A stretch of DNA of 44,498 bases from an uncultured SAR86 cluster bacterium (GTDB taxonomy: Bacteria > Pseudomonadota > Gammaproteobacteria > Magnimaribacterales > TMED112): assembly GCA_902563885.1 (NCBI GenBank), contig CACEYZ010000007.1:1-44498 (forward strand), in the 5' to 3' direction. The stretch's first letter is position 1, and the number at the start of each line of letters is the position of its first letter. Both the position numbers and the translations under genes were made by a program. The notes beneath the pieces were generated by a model. It was not told where the DNA came from, did not search any database, and saw only the letters and a list, made by a program, of their open reading frames with translations. Shown here one piece after another: positions 23,859-31,431 of this stretch.

Positions 23859-23880
23859 ATTATTCGACGGTAACTGAGTA
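23859..23880 (-). repeat. glmS-tail repeat site B
   Basis: Minus strand TCA GTT ACC GTC GAA TAA (SVTVE-stop) after a Tyr codon; plus strand TATTC-N10-GAGTA at 23861-23880. It divides the C5 restriction-modification module from the repeat-protein module. The sequence just inside it (GAGTAAGTTTGAACAGTGAT, 23876-23895) recurs inverted next to site C. Confidence 0.75.
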
Positions 23881-23961
23881 AGTTTGAACAGTGATTTGAT
23901 TTTTTGCCTTGAAATGCTTTGTGGAAATTTTGATAAAACTTAGTATATTTCTCTTCCATCT

Positions 23962-24444
23962 TCAGTTTTTCTTATTAAGTTTCCAGATTGCTGGAAAAAT
24001 TCCTGCTGCCTCATTGATTGAATAGTTCTCTGACCTAAAAAATAATTTGTAATCAGGGAACATAACACTTTTGCCAACTTTGACTGAAATGTCTGCAAAC
24101 AAAACATTTGGACCAATTTGAATTTTTTTATCTGCAAACGTAGATTTTTTGCATATAGTCATATCTACTGCATTCTTGGATTGGTAATTTAATAGGTTGT
24201 TATCTACAAACACCAAGTCTGCCTCTTGCACTGAATCAACTATCTGAATTGTTATATCTGCAAAAAGGACGTCTGGACCTGCTTTAACCTTAAGGTCAGC
24301 AAAAAGGACGTCTGGACCGATTTGATATGAATATTCGCCAAAACCGCAACTATCTTTTCCAGAAATAAAGAAAGCAGCGTGTGTGCTTCCTAATGGTATA
24401 AGTGTAAACAAGATTAAAAATAATATATTTCTAATATTAATCAC
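23962..24444 (-). CDS. Secreted protein built from 13-residue GPDVLFAD-type repeats
   Basis: 160-residue protein with a signal peptide (MINIRNILFLILFTLIPLGSTHA). The mature chain contains tandem short beta-strand-like repeats: GPDVLFADLKVKA, GPDVLFADITIQI, DSVQEADLVFV, GPNVLFADISVKV and GKSVMFPDYKLFF. Two of the repeats are encoded by near-identical DNA. Two cysteines (CGFG and TICKK regions) may pair. The pattern suggests an elongated or solenoid extracellular protein. I recognise no characterised family. It is the only gene in its module, which is bounded by repeat sites B and C. Confidence 0.75.
   Translation of the reverse strand: MINIRNILFLILFTLIPLGSTHAAFFISGKDSCGFGEYSYQIGPDVLFADLKVKAGPDVLFADITIQIVDSVQEADLVFVDNNLLNYQSKNAVDMTICKKSTFADKKIQIGPNVLFADISVKVGKSVMFPDYKLFFRSENYSINEAAGIFPAIWKLNKKN
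24260..24318 (-). repeat. 39-bp tandem repeat inside the secreted-protein gene
   Basis: The 20-base sequence GCAAAAAGGACGTCTGGACC (plus strand) occurs at 24260-24279 and again at 24299-24318, a period of 39 bases or 13 codons. A diverged relative (TGCAAACAAAACATTTGGACC) lies near 24092-24112. The identity of two copies points to recent duplication within the gene. Confidence 0.85.
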
Positions 24445-24452
24445 TGTTTAAA

Positions 24453-24474
24453 CTTACTCCACCGTTACGGAATA
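24453..24474 (-). repeat. glmS-tail repeat site C
   Basis: Minus strand TCC GTA ACG GTG GAG TAA (SVTVE-stop) after a Tyr codon (TAT); plus strand TACTC-N10-GAATA at 24455-24474. It differs from sites A and B at nearly every third codon position while keeping the same peptide. It divides the repeat-protein and Nmad3-like modules. Confidence 0.75.
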
Positions 24475-24480
24475 TATTTA

Positions 24481-24493
24481 ACAGGTGGGGTTT
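24481..24493. repeat. Left arm of the inverted repeat flanking the Nmad3-like gene
   Basis: ACAGGTGGGGTTT at 24481-24493 is the exact reverse complement of AAACCCCACCTGT at 25420-25432. The pair sits just inside sites C and D and brackets the Nmad3-like gene. Confidence 0.85.
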
Positions 24494-24567
24494 CTTTACC
24501 TTCACTGTTACGGTTACTACAAATCAACTTCATAATCACTATAATAACGATATTCCTTTCACGACAA

Positions 24568-24584
24568 AAGAGGTATCTCCTCTT
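24568..24584 (-). terminator. Weak intrinsic terminator after the Nmad3-like gene
   Basis: On the minus strand AAGAGG, a five-base loop (AGATA), CCTCTT, then TTGT: a perfect six-base stem, about 24 bases past the stop at 24608. The T-run is short, so efficiency would be modest. Confidence 0.45.
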
Positions 24585-24607
24585 CTAATTGAATACTTTT
24601 AATAGGA

Positions 24608-25405
24608 TTATCCGTGTTTTTTTATAAGTTTTATTGCCCATTTCGTTAAATTTGGATTTTTCTCAACATCAAGAATGAATTCTTGCCCAAACCCTTTGTA
24701 GAAGATAGTAGATTCCTCCTCATTCTCCCACTTCATTCTATTTAAAAATAATCCTTCTGTGTCTGAGAAATATTCTGAAGGCAACTTCCATCTAGATCGT
24801 GTTTTATTTGCTTCGGTCAAAATTAAATCATTATGTGTCTTTTTGAATAAACCATGACCTCTGTTAAAAACTTTTTTTCCACTTATCTCAAGGTTTTTTT
24901 TACCTACATAAATAGTATTGTTAGAAAATTTAGAGGTATCTCCATATCCATGAGGATGTGCAATATTATTTTCTTTGAGAAATGTGGTAATTGCTTCTGA
25001 TCCTTCTATTATTTCTTTTATTTGCAACCACCCAAAAAGGTGATGTAAACCTCTTCCTTTAATTGAAAAGTTTTTAAACCATCCAAAGAATAGAAATAAG
25101 TCTCCTGGACCTACATTATTATTTTTTAACTCTGTTTGAGAAGAACTTGCTTGACCGAAAATACCAATATCTTCGTTTAGCAGTGGGTCGTTGTGACAGT
25201 AATCTGTAGGTTTAACTTTAGCAGATGCCTCTTTTAATAACTCTGTACCTGATGTTCCATAAAAATCTAAATCTTCATACTTTTTTGGAGAGGGGTGATT
25301 TTGAGGAATTGGTATAGAAAAAAATCTTCCATCACTAAATATAGGTGATGCACAACCACCTGCTTTGGCATCAAATCCTTTTCTGCTTAATATTATTCTT
25401 TTCAA
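24608..25405 (-). CDS. Nmad3-like protein (nucleotide-modification-associated domain 3)
   Basis: 265-residue protein resembling the Nmad3 domain, which comparative genomics ties to synthesis or handling of hypermodified DNA bases in phages and defence loci. The N-terminus MKRIILSRKGFDAKAGGCASPIFSDGRFFSIPIP, the centre (FGQA, then NVGPGDLFLFFGWF) and HHLFGWLQIKEII fit the family pattern as I remember it. The C-terminus contains RSRWKLPSEYF and a hydrophobic FGQEFILDV. Active-site residues cannot be named with confidence. It stands alone in its module between sites C and D. Confidence 0.75.
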   Translation of the reverse strand: MKRIILSRKGFDAKAGGCASPIFSDGRFFSIPIPQNHPSPKKYEDLDFYGTSGTELLKEASAKVKPTDYCHNDPLLNEDIGIFGQASSSQTELKNNNVGPGDLFLFFGWFKNFSIKGRGLHHLFGWLQIKEIIEGSEAITTFLKENNIAHPHGYGDTSKFSNNTIYVGKKNLEISGKKVFNRGHGLFKKTHNDLILTEANKTRSRWKLPSEYFSDTEGLFLNRMKWENEEESTIFYKGFGQEFILDVEKNPNLTKWAIKLIKKHG

Positions 25406-25419
25406 TTTGGGAAATTAAA

Positions 25420-25432
25420 AAACCCCACCTGT
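25420..25432. repeat. Right arm of the inverted repeat flanking the Nmad3-like gene
   Basis: AAACCCCACCTGT, the exact reverse complement of 24481-24493, placed six bases inside site D and 15 bases upstream of the Nmad3-like start. Confidence 0.85.
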
Positions 25433-25436
25433 AGAC

Positions 25437-25457
25437 CTATTCAACCGTCACTGAGTA
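25437..25457 (-). repeat. glmS-tail repeat site D
   Basis: Minus strand TCA GTG ACG GTT GAA TAG (SVTVE-stop) after a Tyr codon; plus strand TATTC-N10-GAGTA at 25438-25457. It divides the Nmad3-like and VanZ-like modules. Confidence 0.75.
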
Positions 25458-25527
25458 GATTTAACTGTCTACTTGTTGGTTTATGGAATCTAATTAAAAT
25501 TCTATGTGCCTTTCTTTCATTAAACTT

Positions 25528-25914
25528 CTATGTTGTTTTGCTGAACTTCTTGTGAGTCAATGTAAACAAACATGCTCCAATTATAGTCCATAGAATATCA
25601 TTCCAATCGAAGACACCTCTTCCAGGTGTAAAAATTGTAATGAACTCATTGGCAATTAATCCCAATATGGAGATTCCTACTGACCAATAGAGTCGATTTT
25701 TAAATAAAGATGAATTAGGTTTGGATACTTCTGGAATCACCACATATAACAGAGCAGGCAATCCAATTCCTGGCAAGAAATTTGGAGCAATCCCAAGAAG
25801 ATAAATTATTATTTCATTAGCACCATCATAATTTGGTCTTATGTAATCCTGGACTATAGAAAAAAGCAAAAAAGAAATAGCAAAAATAATGTAATAAACG
25901 AACTTTCTATTCAT
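25528..25914 (-). CDS. VanZ-like small membrane protein
   Basis: 128-residue protein with four predicted membrane helices: 5-22, 33-60, 76-93 and 105-120. The segment GRGVFDWNDILWTIIGACLF matches the VanZ-like pattern (Gly-Arg, Asp-x-x-Asp-Ile followed by a glycine-containing helix). VanZ-like proteins occur in glycopeptide-resistance clusters and in many unrelated settings, so no resistance function should be read from it. It is the sole gene between sites D and E, whose inner flanks form an inverted repeat. Confidence 0.72.
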   Translation of the reverse strand: MNRKFVYYIIFAISFLLFSIVQDYIRPNYDGANEIIIYLLGIAPNFLPGIGLPALLYVVIPEVSKPNSSLFKNRLYWSVGISILGLIANEFITIFTPGRGVFDWNDILWTIIGACLFTLTHKKFSKTT

Positions 25915-25969
25915 TTTTATGTTTTATCACTAATATTTAATATCCACAATCTTGTAAAAGTGGACAGTT

Positions 25970-28636
25970 CTATCTACTCGACAGTGACTGACTGTTTTTC
26001 TCTTCAAAGTCTTTGAATATTGTGACGATTTCTGCAAAAGAATTTGGTGTAAGACCTAAATTATCCCAGTCCTCTTGTCTCACATAGAGGTGACGGTAAA
26101 TTTTACCAGTTGACCTTGTTGCGTCTTCACACCAGTTCTTTAGTCTTTCAATTTTTCTAGGGTCATCTAAGTTTTCTGCACCCTTAGTCTCAACAACAAA
26201 CCACTCTCCATTTTCTAATTTAATGACAAAATCAGGGTAGTAATAACTTATGCCACCCTCATGATTGACATACTCCATTTTAAATCCAACTTGAATATAG
26301 TTTTTTATAAAACGATTTACATCTATTGCTGCATCAAGAAATCCTGCAAAACGCAATTCAAAATGTGAATCTCCAACTATCTTGTTAAAAATTGATTTCT
26401 TTGCAGGAAGAAATTCTTTTGCTCTTGGGATACTAAATGTCTTCTGATTTGAGACTTTGATGTAATTTTGAACCTCAGTCGTTCCAGTATCAACAACCGT
26501 TAATGCATTAATCTCTTTTTTAAATGTTTCTCTTATTAAATATCTCACATCAGTTTCACTCAAATTTCTTGCAACATTTGAATTCTCAAGGTTTACAGTT
26601 TGACCGAATAACTTATCTCTTAGGAATTGCTTCAGTTTTCCGTAAAGGATGTCTTGTCCACCGTAAAGACGGAGTTCTGTCATTATTGATTTTGTGAAAA
26701 AGGTAATGATAGATGTTGCATTAATGTGGAGACTATCAATCTTCACTTCTCTTCTTACCTCGTCATCGAGAATATCTCGAAGGAGAATATTTTTTTGTTC
26801 CTCAGGAGAAAATTCTTTTAATTCAACTGGAGTAAATTTAAATTCTTGAACATTTAATTCTTCAAGGTTTTTATACTCACGAATTATACTTGGAGAAAGA
26901 ACAGGTATTTCAATATCTAATTTTTCTAAATCTTTCTCTTTATCGATTTCAATTATTGTTGGTCCTGAGGGGTCTGAACCTTTACCCATAGACCTCTTTT
27001 CAAGAATAACACCTTCTGATTTAATGCTTTCAACAAACTCCATAAATGCAGGAGTTCCAACCACATTAAGTTCTTCGGTTTGGTCTTCACCAAAATACAT
27101 TCTACGAAGTCCTCTTCCCAGTGCTTGTTCAGGAAGAATATTTGATGCTGCAACAAAGGGTCTTAAACCAACCACAGTGGTAACATTTTTTACATCCCAA
27201 CCTTCTTTTAACATGAGAACAGATACCACTGCTTTAATGTTGTTATCATCACTGTCAACTTGATTTGCAAGTTCTCTTAACTCTAGTAATTCTTTTTGAC
27301 TCTTTGCAGATGCACCCTCATCAATGCGACCCTCTTTATTAGTATGAATAACAAAAGTTCCACCTTTGAGTAGGGGGTAGTTTCCTTCCAAATAGTCTTT
27401 AACATCATCACAGTTTTTTGTGTCATCAACCATGACAAATAAAAGTGCTTTTTTTCCTAGTTTTTTATGAGTCTCATAATCTTGTTCCCAAACAGTCACA
27501 CCAAGGTCAATATAATCTCTCCACCGTTCAGAAAATTTTGCAGAAGTATTCTCTTCAAGTTTTCCTCTACTTGCTTCATCAGGAAGTATTGGAGTTTTAA
27601 CAACCTCTTGTGCGATTGCTTCTACAAGTGGGTAGTCAGAGATTGTATGAGGAAATATATTTCCTTTTTGGTCTTTAGGTGTTGCAGTGACATCTAATTG
27701 CAGTGGAAGTTTCTTACCTTTTTGAACAAGACTGTTGTTTATAGTATCTATGGTTTTAAACCATGCAAGTTTTTTATCGTGAATATGATGTGCTTCATCA
27801 TTAAATACGATGATGTCATCAATATTATTTACTATATCTCGAACAAGAGTTTTATTATCGGTTGTCTTGGTCACAGGTTTATCCCCAAGGAAATAATCCA
27901 TACTTGAGTTCTCATCAACCTTTTCTGCTCTTGTCACAAACCTTTGAATGTTTGTTAAGAAAATATTTCCACTTTTTGAAAGAGAACCAATATTATCTTG
28001 TATATGAACCTTTGGATAAAAGTTCCAAGACCTACCACCATAACCATTGGGAGGAAGAACTGGGTCTTTATTAAAAACACTCAATCCCTCTATGTCATCT
28101 TTTAATCTATCTAAAACAATAGTGTTTGGTGCAAGAAGAAGAAAATTTTGTGAAAGTTCAGAGTCTTCATTAAATTCTTTATGGAAATAACACCATGCCA
28201 TTAACAAAGACAACACCTTTGTTTTACCAGTTCCTGTTGCCTGTTTAACGACTAGTCTTAACCATGTTTCCTCAAACATAGAATCAACCAACACACCTGA
28301 GGAGTCATATTTAAGAAGTTCAGATGGGATTCTTATATTTTCATGCTCATAAAGGTAAATGATTGATTCAACAGATTCTCTTTGTGCAAAATAATATTGA
28401 AACCCATTGGGGTGGTCTGTTTTAAACCAATAAGTTAAAAGGGATTGAGATACTTCAGATATATTTGGATAACCTGCTTCTCTCCAGTCATAAACCTCTT
28501 TTCTAATTTTATTTACTAGGGGTGGTAAAAGTTTTTCTCTTCCTTTTTCACCTATTGCATCACTGCCCGGATACCAACGAACATCAGGACTGATAATTGA
28601 GTGAGGGTGACGAGGAAAGTTTTTATCTAAACCCAT
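25970..28636 (-). CDS. res: Type III restriction enzyme Res subunit (helicase-nuclease)
   Basis: 888-residue restriction subunit that, with Mod, translocates or senses along DNA using ATP and cleaves near the recognition site. Superfamily 2 motifs are Walker A ATGTGKTKVL (about 145-154), the DEAH box FNDEAHHIHD, VTATPKD, LMLKEGWDVKNVTTVV and the arginine-finger region EQALGRGLRRM. The C-terminal endonuclease domain has YYPDFVIKLENGEWFVVETKG, a complete PD...ExK site (Asp, Glu-Thr-Lys). Its stop is inside the glmS-tail repeat E, so the last six residues come from repeat sequence. It overlaps mod by one base, forming a tight operon. Confidence 0.94.
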   Translation of the reverse strand: MGLDKNFPRHPHSIISPDVRWYPGSDAIGEKGREKLLPPLVNKIRKEVYDWREAGYPNISEVSQSLLTYWFKTDHPNGFQYYFAQRESVESIIYLYEHENIRIPSELLKYDSSGVLVDSMFEETWLRLVVKQATGTGKTKVLSLLMAWCYFHKEFNEDSELSQNFLLLAPNTIVLDRLKDDIEGLSVFNKDPVLPPNGYGGRSWNFYPKVHIQDNIGSLSKSGNIFLTNIQRFVTRAEKVDENSSMDYFLGDKPVTKTTDNKTLVRDIVNNIDDIIVFNDEAHHIHDKKLAWFKTIDTINNSLVQKGKKLPLQLDVTATPKDQKGNIFPHTISDYPLVEAIAQEVVKTPILPDEASRGKLEENTSAKFSERWRDYIDLGVTVWEQDYETHKKLGKKALLFVMVDDTKNCDDVKDYLEGNYPLLKGGTFVIHTNKEGRIDEGASAKSQKELLELRELANQVDSDDNNIKAVVSVLMLKEGWDVKNVTTVVGLRPFVAASNILPEQALGRGLRRMYFGEDQTEELNVVGTPAFMEFVESIKSEGVILEKRSMGKGSDPSGPTIIEIDKEKDLEKLDIEIPVLSPSIIREYKNLEELNVQEFKFTPVELKEFSPEEQKNILLRDILDDEVRREVKIDSLHINATSIITFFTKSIMTELRLYGGQDILYGKLKQFLRDKLFGQTVNLENSNVARNLSETDVRYLIRETFKKEINALTVVDTGTTEVQNYIKVSNQKTFSIPRAKEFLPAKKSIFNKIVGDSHFELRFAGFLDAAIDVNRFIKNYIQVGFKMEYVNHEGGISYYYPDFVIKLENGEWFVVETKGAENLDDPRKIERLKNWCEDATRSTGKIYRHLYVRQEDWDNLGLTPNSFAEIVTIFKDFEEKNSQSLSSR
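25972..25994 (-). repeat. glmS-tail repeat site E
   Basis: Minus strand TCA GTC ACT GTC GAG TAG (SVTVE-stop), here preceded by a Gln codon; plus strand TACTC-N10-GACTG at 25975-25994, so only one palindromic arm is kept. The repeat overlaps the end of the res gene, which reads it in another frame and stops just beyond it. Confidence 0.75.
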
Positions 28637-30909
28637 TACACCTTGACCTCAAGAACCTTCATTGTGTCATTACCAAAGATATCTACTACTTTGACTGCAA
28701 CTTTAGTCTTATCTTTTGCTATTTCTCTTTCAGCAGACTTCAGTTCAAGTTTTTCACCTTTATTTAATTTATATTTTCCCCTAAATGACTGCCATTCATT
28801 TTCAAATACATAATTGCCAGTCCATTCTTCTTCAACTTTTCCATCTTCAGTTTTAAATTTTATAATTTCAGGTTTTGACTCATAATCAAAATCAACAGAC
28901 CAATAATCTATCCAGTCATGCCAATGTTTAGTAAAAGTCTTCTCTGCAATAATTCCATCTTTATCTTTTTTCTTTTCAATTATTTGACCATTTTCTACTA
29001 CAACTTTTGAACTTCCATTCCTTAATATTTCATCTATATTAAGATTGTCTTCGTTATAAAAAACTGCAAAGTCGGTTAATTCAATTGAAAGTTTCCTGCC
29101 ACTAAAATGGGGTTTAAATTCAATATATGCAACATCATGAAAAACAATTTCACCCTTTGAAACTGCTCTTTTGTCAAAGACTTCCATAGGAATTTGTTTG
29201 TAGGATAGTCTCAGACCTTTTGATTTTGCTTCCTCTTGGATGGTTGGAAATAACCCCATCTCATACTCAAACCCAAGAATGTTCACGGTTGTGATTTTGT
29301 TTTTAAGACACTCAGAAATGACCTCTTCAACATGATTTCTTGATAATGGTTGGTTGATTGGTCCAAGAGAAACAAAGTCTCCACCTTTTTTCCCATGAAT
29401 AGTTACAAAACCATCTACACTTATTGCTTGATATGCCTCTAAGATTAGATTTTCAAATGCTTTTTCTTTTAATTGTGTTTCTCTTTTTTTAACGTCATCT
29501 CTTTCATTTTTTCCATCATAAATAAAGTGTTGTCTTTGATATTTACCAAGATTTAATACTTCAAATGCTCTCCAGTCCTTTTCATCATTTTTTAAACCTC
29601 TTTGAACACCTATCATCCTTTTTCTAGATGTGTGAATTGAAAACTTTCCAAGGTCGGAGCATATCCACTTTCTCTTATTTGATTCAGCAACTGCTGCAGT
29701 TGTGCCGGAACCACAGAAGAAATCGCAGACAATATCATGTTCATTTGAGTGACTTAATATAATTCTCTCTAAGAGTTTTTCGGGTTTTTGCGTTGGATAG
29801 TTTGTAATCTCTTTAGATTTTCCTTGTAGATTTGATATATCTTCCCATAAATTATTTGCTATTTTTCCCTCATTTGTTCTTTCACTCCAATAACTTTTTT
29901 CTCTTATTACATTCCCTGTTAAGATTAATCTATTGTCATTTTCTAGTGCTTTTACTTTCTCTTTAACCATCCTCCAACCTTTTACAGGTGACTTCCATAT
30001 TTTTCCATTGTTATCGATATAGTCATAAGTAGTTTGCGGTCCAGGATTACCTGTTTTTTGCATAGACACTGATGCATATTTCCCTCTCCCATCTTTATCA
30101 TCATATACATAGGATTTTAAAGTGCCTTCTGATAAAGGTTTGAATGCATTTTTAAAAATATAATTATTGGTCTTCGTTGCCCAAATTAAATGGTCTATGT
30201 CTTTTGGATAATTTTTTGATACTGTCTTTCCACTCGAACTTCTTTGCCAAATAATTTCATTTCTAACATTTTCAACTCCGAAAATCTCTGCTAGAACTTG
30301 CTTGATTTGATGATTGAGTCTTGAATCACAATGAACAAAAATTGAACCATTATCAGCAAGTAAATCTCTCATTATAATTAGTCGTTCATATATCATGGAC
30401 AAAAATGAATCTTGTCCTTTGCCCCATGTATCTCTATATGCGAGTTGCTCAAGGACATTAGGTTTTTTCTCATACGAACCATCACCAATTTCCACATCCA
30501 TTGAGAAGTCAGCACCCACATCAAATGGTGGATCTATATAAATCAATTTAATTCCACCTTCTTTCTCAATCTCTTCTCTCATGGGACCATTTTTAAGAGA
30601 AGAAAGAATGTATTTGTTATCCCCCCAAATGAGTTTGTTGGTCCAACCTGTTAATTGACGACCTGACGCAAAGTCAAATGACACTTGTGCCATTTTGACT
30701 TCTTCATTTCTTGGTTCGTCTATTTGTTCAATGATTTGAAAAGGTAGAACAACATTTGTGACTTCATCAGATTTACCATTCCAAGTGAGTTCTACTTGTT
30801 TAGATTCATCAAATAATAAGAAACGATATTTTTCAGGTAAGACTTTGCCTTCTTCAATAAGTTTTACTACGTCTCTTTTTTCATTATCAGATAATTTCAT
30901 CTTCTTCAT
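28636..30909 (-). CDS. mod: Type III DNA methyltransferase Mod subunit
   Basis: 757-residue N6-adenine-type methyltransferase of the beta class, with the catalytic motif IV (IYIDPPFD, DPPF) before the SAM-binding motif I (DFFCGSGTTAAVAE). Between them lies the target-recognition region with IIWQRSSSGKT and YDYIDNNGKIWKSPVKGW. The N-terminal segment and a long C-terminal part (from about 480) probably bind Res and DNA. Specificity cannot be read. No simple tandem repeats indicating phase variation are present. The one-base overlap with res and shared module strongly support a functional pair. Confidence 0.94.
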   Translation of the reverse strand: MKKMKLSDNEKRDVVKLIEEGKVLPEKYRFLLFDESKQVELTWNGKSDEVTNVVLPFQIIEQIDEPRNEEVKMAQVSFDFASGRQLTGWTNKLIWGDNKYILSSLKNGPMREEIEKEGGIKLIYIDPPFDVGADFSMDVEIGDGSYEKKPNVLEQLAYRDTWGKGQDSFLSMIYERLIIMRDLLADNGSIFVHCDSRLNHQIKQVLAEIFGVENVRNEIIWQRSSSGKTVSKNYPKDIDHLIWATKTNNYIFKNAFKPLSEGTLKSYVYDDKDGRGKYASVSMQKTGNPGPQTTYDYIDNNGKIWKSPVKGWRMVKEKVKALENDNRLILTGNVIREKSYWSERTNEGKIANNLWEDISNLQGKSKEITNYPTQKPEKLLERIILSHSNEHDIVCDFFCGSGTTAAVAESNKRKWICSDLGKFSIHTSRKRMIGVQRGLKNDEKDWRAFEVLNLGKYQRQHFIYDGKNERDDVKKRETQLKEKAFENLILEAYQAISVDGFVTIHGKKGGDFVSLGPINQPLSRNHVEEVISECLKNKITTVNILGFEYEMGLFPTIQEEAKSKGLRLSYKQIPMEVFDKRAVSKGEIVFHDVAYIEFKPHFSGRKLSIELTDFAVFYNEDNLNIDEILRNGSSKVVVENGQIIEKKKDKDGIIAEKTFTKHWHDWIDYWSVDFDYESKPEIIKFKTEDGKVEEEWTGNYVFENEWQSFRGKYKLNKGEKLELKSAEREIAKDKTKVAVKVVDIFGNDTMKVLEVKV

Positions 30910-30974
30910 TATGCCATTTGTGCCTTTATTACGACCAGTGATTCTTAAAAGAAAATGTATAGAAAATACATATA

Positions 30975-31324
30975 TTAGAAACTGCCTTTTGAAACATTCT
31001 CTAAATGAGATTTTGCCTGTTTGAGATAACGAGAAACATAACCTTGCACTCTTCTCTTTTCTTCACGATTTGAGAATGCTTCATAGTCATACTCATCGTT
31101 TCTTTCTTCAGTCACATACTTGTAATTGCTTCTACTCTCCTCATCGTAGACTCTCTTTCTTCTCTTTGTGTCATTCTCTTTATGACACTATGAACACTCG
31201 AACCAGTCTTGCTCCAAATATTACCTCTATGAGTTTTTATGCCTGAACGATTCAACCAATGACTTATTTTTTTATAACCCCAACCCTTCTCATGCTTCAA
31301 ATATGAAATGAGTTTGTGTATCAC
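30975..31324 (-). pseudogene. Frameshifted recombinase-like small DNA-binding protein
   Basis: The first frame (31112-31324, 70 codons) has the pattern GWGYKKISHWLNRSGIKTHRGNIWSKTGSSVHSVIKRM, a helix-turn-helix like that in the recombinase domain of large serine recombinases and in small stand-alone proteins of marine phages and bacteria. It stops at 31112. From about 31160 a second frame (VYDEESRSNYKYVTEERNDEYD...) continues as a charged helical protein to a stop at 30975. A single -1 shift near 31160 joins them into about 115 residues. It may be a recent frameshift, a programmed shift or a sequencing error; alternatively only the 70-residue form is real. Confidence 0.5.
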
Positions 31325-31373
31325 GATTTGCCTCTTTGTGAGGTCTTTCTGAATTAGAGTTTTATTAGTTCTT

Positions 31374-31396
31374 ACTCTTGCATTGAACTCAAGAGT
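31374..31396. other. Inverted repeat downstream of glmS
   Basis: ACTCTTG, nine bases, CAAGAGT: a perfect seven-base dyad 36 bases past the glmS stop. It lacks a T-run on the minus strand, so it is a poor intrinsic terminator. A processing hairpin on the glmS mRNA or a protein-binding site at the island edge are alternatives. Confidence 0.35.
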
Positions 31397-31431
31397 GATG
31401 AAATTTTCTGAATTTAATTCTGCAAACGAAA

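Noticed and set aside
23940-24137. 65-codon minus-strand frame overlapping the repeat protein
   Set aside because: It is the same DNA repeats read in another frame; the overlapping frame has a signal peptide and regular 13-residue units.
27467-28074. Three consecutive plus-strand open frames opposite res
   Set aside because: They lie wholly antisense to the conserved helicase domain of Res and show no motifs.
31330-31347. Intrinsic terminator of glmS (GCCTC...GAGGT)
   Set aside because: The stem is only four or five bases with no T-run on the minus strand, too weak to annotate.
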